The notes beneath the pieces were generated by a model, which saw only the letters and a list, made by a program, of their open reading frames with translations, did no database searches and was not told the origin of the DNA. This document shows, one piece after another, positions 31,903 to 43,690 of a DNA stretch of 64,000 nucleotides. Source of the DNA: Torymus aiolomorphi. Taxonomy: Eukaryota > Arthropoda > Insecta > Hymenoptera > Torymidae. Position 1 is the stretch's first letter. Each line of letters opens with the position of its first letter. The stretch is from assembly GCA_036365515.1 (NCBI GenBank), contig CM070873.1:174390104-174454103 (forward strand), written 5' to 3'. Position numbers and translations under genes: made by a program.

Positions 31903-32408
31903 GTGAGGACGTACACAGCTATCGTGTCCAAGCCAAAATATTATGTGGTACTGACCACGGCCCAAGTTAAGATTGTGGGACAGAACGGCCGTCATACCCG
32001 AGTTCAAGCACTGTTGGACCAGAATGAGGAGGCAATCTTCGTGTCGGAGTCTGTTGCGCAATTGCTTGGGTGTTACCAAGGCGACCTGTCGACATAACGT
32101 TGTCGGGTCTGGGCACCAAAGCAACAGACACTACACGCGCTGCTATTAAGGTCACAATTAAGGTCAATGCGCTTATCTTGGCGCGTTTGACATCTAAATT
32201 ACCGATGCGGGATTTGCAAGAGATTGATTTCGAGCAGTTTTCTCGAGTGCCGCTTGCTGACCCACGGTTTTACCACTCCGACTCTATTGATCTTATACTG
32301 GGCGCTGATATGTACGAAAGCCTTCTGAGGACGGAATTGCAAAGGTTACCTTCCTCACACATTTGCCTCAGAGATGGGCTTAATAAATCAAAGAATTTCT
32401 TTGCCTAA
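31903..32408 (+). pseudogene. BEL/Pao aspartic protease
   Basis: The pieces TAQVKIVGQNGRHTRVQALLDQNEEAIFVSE (31903-32097) and SIDLILGADMYESLL (in 32070-32408) are the two halves of a BEL-type retropepsin in different frames. The active-site triplet position reads DQN where D-S/T-G or D-Q-G is usual, so the loop is degenerate. The fragment ends close to the RT deletion junction. Confidence 0.6.
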
Positions 32409-33233
32409 GCGCAGCGCTTTGCGCCGGCTTAATCCCATTATAACTGAGTATGACGGAGTCGTACGCGTGGGCGGACGACTCTCACAATCCGCCCTCGTGA
32501 TTAACCAAAAACACCCACCGATATTACCCAAATCTTCAGCTTTAAGTAAGTTATTTATACGATATGCGCATGCTACTGCTCTACACGGTGGACAAACACT
32601 AACATATAGTGTCCTGATTCAGTATGACTGGATCAGAGACAGTTTGTTATATCGGTGATAAGAACACGCATTAAGTGTCAGCGCGTCCGGCACCATCTAG
32701 CTCATCAATTAATGGGAGAGTTACCCGTCCCCAGGGTGACACCAGTGCGTCCGCTCACCGCGATTAGGCTTGACTACGCCGCTCCGTTCCTAGTGCGAAT
32801 GTCTAAGGGGCGAGGAAGTAGAGCGTTTAAAGGGTATATTGTGCTCTTCGTATGCTTGGTGTGCTTGGCTACTCGCGCCATATACCTCGAGCTTGCTAGC
32901 GATCTAACTAGCGAAACTTTTATTGCGGCGTACAGCCGCTTAGTGAGCCGGCGAGATATATGTCGCACTTTATACAGCGACAATGCACCTACCTTCAGGG
33001 GGGCTGATGCCGAACTTAAAATTATATTTAGTAATGCATCTGATTTTTATAAGACTACCGCAGCTACGCTAGCGAACGATGGTAATAACTGGATATTTAT
33101 TCCTTCAACTACTCCTCACTACGGGGGTATTTGGGAAGCCGGCATTAAGTCGACGAAGCACCGCCTAAATCGGGCATTTGGCAACCATACCATTATTTCC
33201 TATTTAAAAGTACTACACAATGTTTATCAGTGA
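32374..33233 (+). pseudogene. BEL/Pao integrase
   Basis: The segment 32374-32658 holds the region just before integrase (RRLNPIITEYDGVVRVGGRLSQS, HPPILPKSSALSKLFI, HATALHGGQTLTYSVL), with the zinc-binding histidines. After a frameshift near 32655, 32655-33233 gives the rve core: LTAIRLDYAAPF with the first Asp, TLYSDNAPTFRGAD with the second, and PHYGGIWEAGIKSTK with the Glu. All three catalytic acids are present, but the C-terminal part stops at 33233 and the frame is split. Confidence 0.8.
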
Positions 33234-34269
33234 ATCATATATTACGTTTTAAATATATTAACTTTTTATTTAATTCTTAATTCATTTATTTTTATTTGCG
33301 ATTAATTTTATTGGTCTTTTCACAATACTCATGTTTTTCTTAATTCGAGTTTTAGAGGGTTCGGCTTTTTATATTATATACGCATACAGAGGCGCGTCCA
33401 AGCGCAGACAGACTTCACGCGGCCGCTCGCCGCTGGCTTTTTAATCTTATTACTTTTGAGCTCTACGTTTACCCACATTGAAAATTTAGGATTGTGTAGC
33501 TTATAACTTGTACTTTCGAATGGTGCTATGCACTTTGAAGAACAACATGTTATACTTTAAGAAAAATGGTTCTGAACATTTTACTCGAATTTCCGACCAG
33601 AAGAAAGTCTTTGGGAGTAAAAAGAATAGCATCATTGGAAAGAGCAGGAAAAAATCTATCGATATAAGTGTCTTATTTTTTTCTGAAAGACTCAGAATAC
33701 GATTACGAGCGAGTTCAACAGAGCGTCTTTTGCACAAAAAATGCATTACGCACGCACGCTGGCTGATTTCCGGGCCTATATTCTGTAAGTCTAATGTTAG
33801 AATAAATAAAAAGCTTACCTTTTGGTTGGTTTATGAAATTCGCTGGAACGTCTTTCCTGTTACTTCCTTCCTTCTGTCTGGTTTTATAAGTATATATATT
33901 TTATGGTTTGGCAAAATAGGATGTTGGAATCACAAGGCTCGAAAGAATACTAGTTTATTTAAACACTTCAAGTTAATATAATCGCGAGATTTTAAGTCGG
34001 AGGCTACTAAAGGTACTGCACTTGAGCAGAGCAAGAACTAGACTGACGGTCCCTTGAGGTGAGGGAGTCAGGTACAAAATATGTAGATGAACTCGGGGTG
34101 CAGCTGGCACCTTTACAATCGAAATTATGATTTTTTAGTCTACTTTTAGTCTACTTTTAGTCTACTCGTAGCAAGCGATTTCGCATAAAGACGCCGCGAA
34201 AATATGGAATTTGGAATATTTTAGCATACTTAATTAGATCTAGATCCTTAAGAGCCCTTTGTAGTAATC
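33234..34269. other. Intergenic DNA without a recognised gene
   Basis: Two overlapping ORFs on opposite strands (33501-33981) have no recognisable motif and are not called. A short tandem repeat of tttagtctac units lies at about 34136-34166. The rest is AT-rich, with a GC-rich patch at about 33390-33440. Confidence 0.5.
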
Positions 34270-35042
34270 TCACTTCGAGGTTCTTTTTTTTTTCTTCAAC
34301 CTGAATTTCTTTTTGTTACCACCTATACGAAGACCTGCACCTGTTTTATACGGTTTCAGAAAGAGGCCCTTTCCTAAAGCTATTTCTTCCATTTTAATGT
34401 TATATCTCTGATCCTCTTCTAATTGCTTTTTAGCTGTACTTACATCATTGACTGTTTTTGCTATGCCAGCAGCCCCGCCAGCCACAGCACCAACAGCGCT
34501 CAAACCAGCGAATATCGGTATGTGGAACGGTAAGAAACCACCTACTTTTGAGGGCACCGGTAAAACGCGTGGAATGATAATTTTACGTTTTGCACCTGCT
34601 TTTTTGACAGCAGAACGAGCACCTTTCAAGGCAGAGAGAATCATCTTACGAGCAGAGTTATTTTCAACCATTGATTTTGAAGCAGCTTTTATTATCTTGT
34701 TTAACCTCGTTGACTGCTTACACCCATTTCGAGTTTTGATTTGGCTTTCATAATATTTGTGATTGCGTAAGCAGCTACTTTCTCACCAATACTTGAATCT
34801 TTAGCATTAACTCCTTGCCACGCCTTATCTGCTAAAACGCTATCCTTATTGTTTCTAGCCTCTATGTCTTCTCGATTCTAAAAATAAGCTATATCGTGTT
34901 CTTTACAAGCTGCGTCAAGTAGATTGATACCCTTATCACCTCGAGCTAAACGTTTTGCTAACTTAGTACCTGATCCGCAGTACTGATATCCTGGTAAATG
35001 AAATTCTATTGGAAGACTGTTGAGAATTTTATTGATGATCAT
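34270..35042 (-). pseudogene. Virion-type protein: phospholipase A2-like domain plus basic glycine-rich tail
   Basis: From an ATG at 35040-35042 (minus), the N-terminus has a PLA2-type calcium loop (LPGYQYCGSGT) and catalytic helix with the His-Asp pair (DAACKEHDIAY), the fold used by parvovirus VP1-type virion phospholipases to breach membranes. An in-frame TAG lies at 34878-34880, and a frameshift near 34700-34715 leads into the second half (34270-34671). That half has a Lys/Arg-rich segment, a Gly/Ala-rich hydrophobic stretch that could be membrane-active, and a Lys-rich C-terminus after GKGLFLKPY. It is probably a minor virion protein of the Polinton-like element; the gene is dead. Role is inferred from the domain. 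Confidence 0.65.
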
Positions 35043-35140
35043 CACACAATGAAGGTCTAATGAAGACTGAACCTGAGAGTATAAAAGCGCTGTATTTATA
35101 GTCGAATGATGAGTTGCAATTGAGACCTTGTAGTGTACAC

Positions 35141-35828
35141 ATGAATTTCAAGGAATAGCCTGTTCAGCTTCCGGTATTAAATTTCGACAATACCGTAGAG
35201 CAAGAAAAAAAGACGAAGCGGCATGGAGACTTACTTCCAAGCAGCGTTAGAGCTGTATTTTGTGGATCGTCAAATTGCGGGAAAACCAATAGTTTGCTTG
35301 CACTCATTACACATCCCAATGGTGTTACATTTGAGAATATTTATACGTATTCAAAGTCTTTGAATCAACCGAAGTATAAATTTCTTCAGAAACTTATAGA
35401 ACCGTTAGAGGGCGTGCAGTATTTCCCCTACAGCGAACATGATGAAGTTATAGCTCCAGAAAATGCTCTTCAGAATTCAATCATTATCTTTGACGATATA
35501 GCTTGTGAAAAACAAAATCATGTTAAAGCATTTTTCTGCATGGAGACATAAAAATGTAGATTGTTTTTATCTTTGTCAGTCATATGCTCACATCCGGGAT
35601 AGTGTAAATCTTTTGGTAATTTTTCGACAAGATGACGTTCATTTGAAACACTTGTATGAAGATCATGTTAATTCTGATATGACTTATACACAGTTTAAAG
35701 ATTTGTGTGTCAAATGTTGGAGGGATGAGAAATATGGATTCCTAATGATTGACAAGGATAGTTCAATCACTGGAGGAAGATATCGTAAGGGCTTTGACTG
35801 TTTTGCTATAAATATGGGAGGTACCTAA
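35141..35828 (+). pseudogene. A32-like DNA-packaging ATPase, stop and frameshift
   Basis: The frame from an ATG at 35141 hits a TAG five codons later (35156-35158), then is open through a Walker A (GSSNCGKTN, about 35264-35290) and a Walker B (IIIFDDIA, about 35485-35508). A frameshift at about 35540 moves the C-terminal part (FYLCQSYAHI ... FRQDDVHLKHLYEDHVN) into another frame. This is the FtsK/HerA-type packaging ATPase of Polintons and related viruses, which drives genome encapsidation with ATP. Divergent transcription from the PLA2 gene (about 100 bp between starts) suggests a shared promoter region. Confidence 0.8.
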
Positions 35829-35869
35829 TCTTTTATTTACAGTCTACAACTGAACGTTGAAGCATCAAG

Positions 35870-36451
35870 ATGGCAGAATTCAGTCGAAGAAAGGATGTAC
35901 TTCATGAGCATGTAAAAGCTCGTAATGCAGTTAAACGAAAATACAATTTGTTAAAGTATGGAAAAGATACTTTTGAGAAAGCAATGGAAGATACTTTCAA
36001 ACCATTCGTTGAGCCGCTTGAAAAGTTCGTAGCTAAACAGTCCAAAGAAGCATTGAGTAAAGCTGTTAAACATGATGAAAAATATAATAAATCTATCAAA
36101 CGCCATGAAGAGCATGATGATGATAATATGCAAGAGCAGGATGATACATTGCAAGCAGCCGACAGGTCTTTTGAATCCGCTCTAAAGAATGATGGTTATG
36201 ATGAAAGCAATAATAGATATATGCAAATGCTCATTCAAGATCAGTACGTAGACAAAATTTATGGTGTACGCAAAGAGCATGGACAATTCATGATTGGTAA
36301 TTCTCGTTTAGAGTTCGAGGATAGCTATATTGATGTGAACGGGGCGAAGTATGCGAAAGCTCATGGATTACTAAAATTACTCATTACAAAGCAGCCCAGT
36401 GAAAGCCAGATGACTGTCATCAATATGACACCTATTACTGATTTATATTAA
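35870..36451 (+). CDS. DUF8207-like Polinton-associated protein, apparently C-terminally truncated
   Basis: The ORF begins MAEFSRRKDVLHEH 41 bp after the ATPase. The N-terminal half is charged and helical (coiled-coil-like, with an acidic EEHDDDNMQEQDD stretch). Residues around 135-175 carry the block YGVRKEHGQFMIGNSRLEF ... GLLKLLITKQPSE, matched by the pseudogene at 63110-63987. Soon after the block it ends with an unrelated-looking tail (MTVINMTPITDLY), whereas the other copy continues for about 250 codons. The domain name is from memory and hedged. No internal stop is present. Function unknown; its position suggests a virion or assembly role. Confidence 0.65.
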   Translation: MAEFSRRKDVLHEHVKARNAVKRKYNLLKYGKDTFEKAMEDTFKPFVEPLEKFVAKQSKEALSKAVKHDEKYNKSIKRHEEHDDDNMQEQDDTLQAADRSFESALKNDGYDESNNRYMQMLIQDQYVDKIYGVRKEHGQFMIGNSRLEFEDSYIDVNGAKYAKAHGLLKLLITKQPSESQMTVINMTPITDLY

Positions 36452-37020
36452 TAAAATAAGAATTGAATAACGATTGCGACAAAATTTGTCATGATGACAT
36501 ATTTAAAAATTTTTAATCGTTTTTCTGAGGATTTAATAATTCTATAGAATAATGATGTAAGCCAAAAGTTGTATTTCAAAAAACCTTCATTTATGGCTAA
36601 ATTATTCGTTTACAGTCGCTTTTATATAATAGTAATAGGAATTCACTCATCAACAAAAAATGTTTTAGAATAAAGTTTTGTATTATACTTATATGAAAGT
36701 CCTGACGGAAATAGCCGAAGATAAATATTAATAAAAAATGTGTTTTATAGCAGAAATTATCTGCATAAAAAAGATGGAGTTGAAGTAGTTCAACCAATCC
36801 TTAGTGTTAAATTATTATCATAAATTCATTTTATGCATTACGCTTAAAAATCGATTTTATAGGTATATTTATGATACGCGCGCATCTATATAGACAGTGC
36901 TGCCAACTTAAATTTTAGCCAGAAAAATTTACGTGCGAGATAACGCCTTCTACGAGCGGACTCCGAGATAACGCCTTCTACGAGCGGATTCCGAGATAAC
37001 GCCTTTCTATTCGGAGGTGA
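36452..37020. other. AT-rich spacer ending in a 28-bp tandem repeat (36936-37010)
   Basis: Mostly AT-rich and non-coding. At 36936-37010 the unit cgagataacgccttctacga plus gcggayTc occurs twice in full (28 bp each) and once in part, about 60 bp before the fibre-like gene. Confidence 0.7.
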
Positions 37021-37067
37021 CGATATATTAAATGACCCTTCTCCCTCTCTCTCTTCTCGGTATCATA

Positions 37068-37451
37068 ATGAGTGTCGACGTGTTCGGACGAAATCTAAAA
37101 GAAAGAGAGGGTATTAGAGGTCCACCAGGAGTGGGACATAAAATTACATCCGATGGACAGTTCGATCTTGAAAATAAGAGGTTATGCAATGTAGGAGCAC
37201 CCAATAATCTACACGATGCAGTCAACGTGCAATCATTACAGCTTATAGTGGAGGGATAAGTTACGAAAGTTGTGAATGTTATACATGGATTGAGAAATGA
37301 TTTCAATAATTTAGATGGAATAGTGGAAGCTCATCGAGATGAATTAGATAAAAATATTGCTAATTTTGATAGGGAAATTGAGAGAATAATAGTAATGGTA
37401 CTTCAGTTGTCACACATCAGTAATACGCTGGATAGCAAAGAGTCGACATAG
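37068..37451 (+). pseudogene. Small fibre-like protein (phage/virus tail-fibre shaft motif)
   Basis: Starting at MSVDVFGRN (37068), the protein has a GPPG segment and then an NKRLCNVGAPNNLHDAVNVQ motif. This is the pattern of tail-fibre shaft repeats (N-K-x-L-x-N-V-x-x-P-x-x-x-x-D-A-V). After an in-frame TAA at 37257-37259 the same frame continues as a heptad-like helical region (about 37260-37448), consistent with a trimeric coiled coil. It ends at a TAG just five bases before the integrase start. Such a protein would be a surface spike of the virus-like element. The assignment rests on one motif and gene context. Confidence 0.5.
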
Positions 37452-37455
37452 AAGC

Positions 37456-38376
37456 ATGGATCATCGTAAGAAAGTAGTAGTAGAAGAGCTGCATAAACCT
37501 GCTCGAAGAAACTACCATCGTCGAAAATTTGATGTAAGAGGCCTGGATGAAACTTGGCAAGCTGATTTGGTTGAAATGCAACCTTATGCCCGAGAGAACA
37601 AGGGTTATCGGTATTTGCTCACCATCATTGATGTGTTTTCCAAGTATGCGTGGGCTCTATCCGTTAAAAGTAAAACCGGTGCAGATGTTACAACAGCTAT
37701 GAAGAATGTGTTTGTTCAAGGACGGGTACCGAAGAATCTACAGACAGAGAGAGGCAAGGAATTTCACAATTCAAACTTTAAAAAACGGATAACGCAGTAT
37801 AAGATTAATCTCTACTCAACATAAAGCAATCTCAAGGCGTCTATATGTGAAGGATTGAATAGAACATTCAAAAATAAGATGTGGATACGATTTAGTTTGC
37901 GTAGAAATTTTAAATGGCTCGACATTTTACCTGATTTGATTTCTACCTACAATAGTACAAAACATAGAACTATAGCTATGAAATCAAAAGATGTTACAAC
38001 AGTAAACGAAGCACAGATCCTAACTCGATATTTAAACCAGTCTCAAGCTGTAAAGAAAGCAAAGTTCAAAGTCAATGATCGAGTACGAGTAAGCAGAGTA
38101 AAGCAAGTTTTCGAGAAAGGATACACACCTAATTGGTCGACTGAGATATTTAGAATAGATAAAGTATCAAAAACAAATCCTATTATTTACCGTTTGGAAG
38201 ATTATCAAGATCAACCCATTTCCGGTGGTTTCTATGAACAAGAACTTTTGAAAGTAAAATATTCGGACATCTATCTTGTAGAAAAAGTAATAAAGAAACG
38301 TGGCAATCAAGTTTACGTAAAGTGGCTAGGATTCGATAGTTCTCACAACAGTTGGATTAACAAACAAAATGTGTGA
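37456..38376 (+). pseudogene. Polinton-type retroviral-like integrase with chromodomain
   Basis: The frame starts MDHRKKVVVEELHKPARRNY. The rve core has the first catalytic Asp in TWQADLVEM. At the second catalytic position the sequence reads LQTERGKEF, i.e. Glu where Asp is expected. A TAA at 37822-37824 interrupts the same frame shortly before the segment with the third acid (ASICEGLNRTFK). Further on are VNDRVRVSR, IYRLEDYQ and a C-terminal chromodomain (YLVEKVIKKRGNQVYVKWLGF ... SWINKQ). It would insert linear element DNA into chromosomes. Two independent lesions (D-to-E and nonsense) make it inactive. Confidence 0.85.
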
Positions 38377-39682
38377 TTTCTTTAATAATAAACAGAAAGT
38401 GGTGGGAACAATAATCCCCGTTACCTACCTGTGAGGAATAACCATCAAATTTTTTCCTCAGTAAACCAACTCTTTATTTATTTTTCATATCTTACTACTA
38501 CGCTAAATCGAATCTGCGCAAATACCTATATTTTAAAGAAGAATCTGTCTCGACTACAGAAGTGTAAGATGTACATAGTAAAAGACAAAACGTGTTACTC
38601 TATGACATAAAAGGTGTTACTATTGATGTTAATCTACGGTATAAAAGTTCAAAAATATGTTACTCTAAATTGCAAACGTTCAAAAGGTGTTAATATACAA
38701 GTTCTAAAAGGTATTACTCTATGACATAAGAAAAGTTTTACTCTTTAGCATAAAGTTTAAAAAGGTATATCACTCTATGACATAAAAAAGGTGTCACTCT
38801 ATGATATAAAAAAGGTCTTACTCTATGACATGAAAAAGGTGTCACTCTATGACATAAAAAAGTTGTTACTATGTGACGTAAAAAACGTGTCACTCTATGA
38901 CATAAAAAAAGTGTCACTCTATGACATAAAAAGGTGTCAACCTATGACATAAAAAAGGTGTTACTCTATGACCGAAAGAAAGGTGTTACTCTATGACATA
39001 AAAAGGGTGTCACTCTATGACATAAAAAAGGTGTCGCTCTATGAGATAAAAAAGGTGTCACTCTATGACATAAAAAAGGTGTTACTCTATGACATAAAGA
39101 AGGTGTCACTCTATGACAGAAAAAACGTGTTACTATATGACATAAAAAAGGTGTCACTCTATGACATAAAAAAGGTGTCACTCTACGACATAAAAAAGGT
39201 GTCACTCTATGACATAAAAATGGTGTCACTTTATGACATAAAAAAGGTGTCACTATGACAAAAAAAGGTGTTACTCTATGACATTAAAAAGGTGTAACAC
39301 TATGACATAAAAAAGGTGTCGCTCTATGACATAAAAAAGGTATTACTCTATAACATAAAAACCGTGCCAATCTATGACATAAGAAAGGTGTTACTCTATG
39401 ACATAAAAAAAGTGTCTCTCTAAGACATAAAAAAGGTGTCAACCTATGACATAAAAAAGGTGTTACTCTATGAAATAAAAAAGGTGTTACTTTATGACAT
39501 AAAAATTGTGTCAATTTATGACATAAAAAAGGTGTCACTCTATGGCAAAAAAGGTGTTACACTATGACATAAAAAAAGTTTTACTCTTTAGCATAAAGTT
39601 TAAAAAGGTATATCACTCTATGACATAAAAAAGGTGTCACTCTATGATATAAAAAAGGTGTTACTCTATGACATGAAAAAGG

Positions 39683-42600
39683 TGTCACTCTATGACATAA
39701 ATAAGTTGTTACTATGTGACGTAAAAAACGTGTCACTTTATGACATAAAAAAAGTGTCACTCTATGACATAAAAAGGTGTCAACCTATGACATAAAAAAA
39801 GTGTGACTCTATGACATAAAAAGGTGTCAACCTATGACATAAAGAAGGTGTTACTCTATGACATTAAAAAGGTGTCACTCTATGACATAAAAAAGTTGTC
39901 ACTCTATGACATAAAAAAGGTATTACTCTACAACATAAAAAAGGTGTCAGTCTATGACATAAGAAAGGTGTTACTCTATGACATAAATAAGGTGTCACTC
40001 TATGACATAAAAAAGGTGTTACTCTATGACATAAAAAAGTTATTATCTATAACATAAAAAAGGTGTCACTCTATGATATAAAAATGGTGTCACTCTACGA
40101 CATCAAAAAGGTGTTACTCTATGACATAGAAAACGTGTTATTATATGACATAAAAAAGGTGTCACTCTACGACATAAAAAATAAGTGATTATGACATAAA
40201 AAAGATGTCACTCTATGACATAAAAATGGTGTCACTTTATGACATAAAAAAGGTGTCACTCTATGACATAAAAAACGTGTTACTAGAGGACATAAAAAAG
40301 GCGTCCATCTATGACAAAAAAAAGGAATTATCTATAACATAAAAAAGGGGTCACTCTATGACATAAAAAAGGTGTTACTCTATGACATAGAAAACGTGTT
40401 ATTATATGACATAAAAAAGGTGTCACTCTATGACATAAAAAAGTTGTCACTCTACGACATAAAAAAGGAGTGACTATGACATAAAAAAAGTGTCACTCTA
40501 TGAAAAAAAGGTGTTACTCTATGACATAAAAAAGTTATTATCTATAACATAAAAAAGGTATCACTCAATGATATAAAAATGGTGTTATTCTACGACATAA
40601 AAAAGGTGTCACTCTATGACATAAAAAACGTGTTACTATATGACATAAAAAAGGTGTCACGCTATGACATAAAAAAGGTGTCACTCTACGACATAAAAAA
40701 GGTGTCACTCTATGACATAAAAAAGGTGGCACTCTATGACATAAAAAAGGTATTATCTGTAACATAAAGAAGGTGTCACTCTATGATATAAAAATGGTGT
40801 CACTCTACGACATAAAAAAGGTGTCACTCTATGACATAAAAAAGGTGTCACTCTATGACATAAAAAAGGTGTCACTCTACGACATAAAAAAGGTGTCACT
40901 CTATGACATAAAAAACGTATTATCTATAACATAAAAAAGGTGTTACTCTATGATATAAAAATGGTCTCACTCTACGACATCAAAAAGGTGTCACTCTATG
41001 ACATAAAAAAGGTGGCACTCTATGACATAAAAAAGGTATTACTCTATAACATAAGAACCGTGACACTATGACAAAAGAAAGGTGTTACTCTATGACATAA
41101 AAAAGGTGTCACTCTATGACATAAATAAGTTGTTACTATGTGACGTAAAAAACGTGTCACTTTATGACATAAAAAAAGTGTCACTCTATGACATAAAAAG
41201 GTGTCAACCTATGACATAAAAAAAGTGTGACTCTATGACATAAAAAGGTGTCAACCTATGACATAAAGAAGGTGTTACTCTATGACATTAAAAAGGTGTC
41301 ACTCTATGACATAAAAAAGTTGTCACTCTATGACATAAAAAAGGTATTACTCTACAACATAAAAAAGGTGTCAGTCTATGACATAAGAAAGGTGTTACTC
41401 TATGACATAAATAAGGTGTCACTCTATGACATAAAAAAGGTGTTACTCTATGACATAAAAAAGTTATTATCTATAACATAAAAAAGGTGTCACGCTATGA
41501 TATAAAAATGGTGTCACTCTACGACATCAAAAAGGTGTTACTCTATGACATAGAAAACGTGTTATTATATGACATAAAAAAGGTGTCACTCTACGACATA
41601 AAAAATAAGTGATTATGACATAAAAAAGATGTCACTCTATGACATAAAAATGATGTCACTTTATGACATAAAAAAGGTGTCTCTCTATGACATAAAAAAC
41701 GTGTTACTAGAGGACATAAAAAAGGCGTCCATCTATGACAAAAAAAAGGAATTATCTATAATATAAAAAAGGGGTCACTCTATGACATAAAAAAGGTATT
41801 ACTCTATGACATAGAATACGTGTTATTATATGACATAAAAAAGGTGTCACTCTATGACATAAAAAAGTTGTCACTCTACGACATAAAAAAGGAGTGACTA
41901 TGACATAAAAAAAGTGTCACTCTATGAAAAAAAGGTGTTACTCTATGACATAAAAAAGTTATTATCTATAACATAAAAAAGGTATCACTCAATGATATAA
42001 AAATGGTGTTATTCTACGACATAAAAAAGGTGTCACTCTATGACATAAAAAACGTGTTACTATATGACATAAAAAAGGTGTCACGCTATGACATAAAAAA
42101 GGTGTCACTCTACGACATAAAAAAGGTGTCACTCTATGACATAAAGAAGGTGTTACTCTATGATATAAAAATGGTGTCACTCTACGACATCAAAAAGGTG
42201 TCACTCTACGACATCAAAAAGGTGTCACTCTATGACATAAAAAAGGTGGCACTCTATGACATAAAAAAGGTATTATCTGTAACATAAAGAAGGTGTCACT
42301 CTATGATATAAAAATGGTGTCACTCTACGACATAAAAAAGGTGTCACTCTATGACATAAAAAAGGTGTCACTCTATGACATAAAAAAGGTGTCACTCTAC
42401 GACATAAAAAAGGTGTCACTCTATGACATAAAAAACGTATTATCTATAACATAAAAAAGGTGTTACTCTATGATATAATAATGGTCTCACTCTACGACAT
42501 CAAAAAGGTGTCACTCTATGACATAAAAAAGCTGGCACTCTATGACATAAAAAAGGTATTACTCTATAACATAAGAACCGTGACACTATGACAAAAGAAA

Positions 42601-43690
42601 GGTGTTACTCTATGACATAAAAAAGGTGTCACTCTATGACATAAATAAGTTGTTACTATGTGACGTAAAAAACGTGTCACTTTATGACATAAAAAAAGTG
42701 TCACTCTATGACATAAAAAGGTGTCAACCTATGACATAAAAAAAGTGTGACTCTATGACATAAAAAGGTGTCAACCTATGACATAAAGAAGGTGTTACTC
42801 TATGACATTAAAAAGGTGTCACTCTATGACATAAAAAAGTTGTCACTCTATGACATAAAAAAGGTATTACTCTACAACATAAAAAAGGTGTCAGTCTATG
42901 ACATAAGAAAGGTGTTACTCTATGACATAAATAAGGTGTCACTCTATGACATAAAAAAGGTGTTACTCTATGACATAAAAAAGTTATTATCTATAACATA
43001 AAAAAGGTGTCACTCTATGATATAAAAATGGTGTCACTCTACGACATCAAAAAGGTGTTACTCTATGACATAGAAAACGTGTTATTATATGACATAAAAA
43101 AGGTGTCAGTCTACGACATAAAAAATAAGTGATTATGACATAAAAAAGATGTCACTCTATGACATAAAAATGGTGTCACTTTATGACATAAAAAAGGTGT
43201 CTCTCTATGACATAAAAAACGTGTTACTAGAGGACATAAAAAAGGCGTCCATCTATGACAAAAAAAAGGAATTATCTATAACATAAAAAAGGGGTCACTC
43301 TATGACATAAAAAAGGTGTTACTCTATGACATAGAAAACGTGTTATTATATGACATAAAAAAGGTGTCACTCTATGACATAAAAAAGTTGTCACTCTACG
43401 ACATAAAAAAGGAGTGACTATGACATAAAAAAAGTGTCACTCTATGAAAAAAAGGTGTTACTCTATGACATAAAAAAGTTATTATCTATAACATAAAAAA
43501 GGTATCACTCAATGATATAAAAATGGTGTTATTCTACGACATAAAAAAGGTGTCACTCTATGACATAAAAAACGTGTTACTATATGACATAAAAAAGGTG
43601 TCCCGCTATGACATAAAAAAGGTGTCACTCTACGACATAAAAAAGGTGTCACTCTATGACATAAAAAAGGTATTATCTATAACATAAAAA
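39683..43690. repeat. Higher-order repeat A: three copies of ~1.42-1.52 kb
   Basis: A distinctive order of variant monomers (…ataaataagttgttactatg, tgacgtaaaaaacgtg…) starts at about 39683, 41106 and 42626. The copies are near-identical. The second is longer by four monomers (96 bp). This shows recent unequal exchange in blocks of about 60 monomers. Confidence 0.85.

Larger units (their letters stand above)
30801..33233 (+). mobile_element. Decayed BEL/Pao LTR retrotransposon, RT deleted
   Basis: Gag (DUF1759-like helical region and zinc knuckle), aspartic protease, the integrase zinc-binding region and the integrase core occur in order but in five different frame segments. Protease sequence (ILGADMYESLL) passes within about 80 bp to the RNase H/integrase border (GVVRVGGRLSQS), so RT and most of RNase H are missing. 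LTRs were not identified. Confidence 0.75.
34270..38376. mobile_element. Partial, decayed Polinton/Maverick-like element (virus-like)
   Basis: Five adjacent genes are of Polinton or related dsDNA-virus type: a PLA2-domain protein (minus), an A32-type ATPase, a DUF8207-like protein, a small fibre-like protein and a chromodomain integrase (all plus). All except the DUF8207-like gene have stops or frameshifts; that one appears truncated. No protein-primed polymerase B, major capsid protein or adenain-type protease was recognised, so the element is incomplete. Terminal repeats were not found. The integrase lies about 200 bp from the minisatellite, where an element end would be expected. Confidence 0.7.

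Noticed and set aside
33501..33981. A 157-codon plus ORF overlapping an 81-codon minus ORF
   Set aside because: No motif, no neighbour context, and both strands open over the same bases; probably chance.
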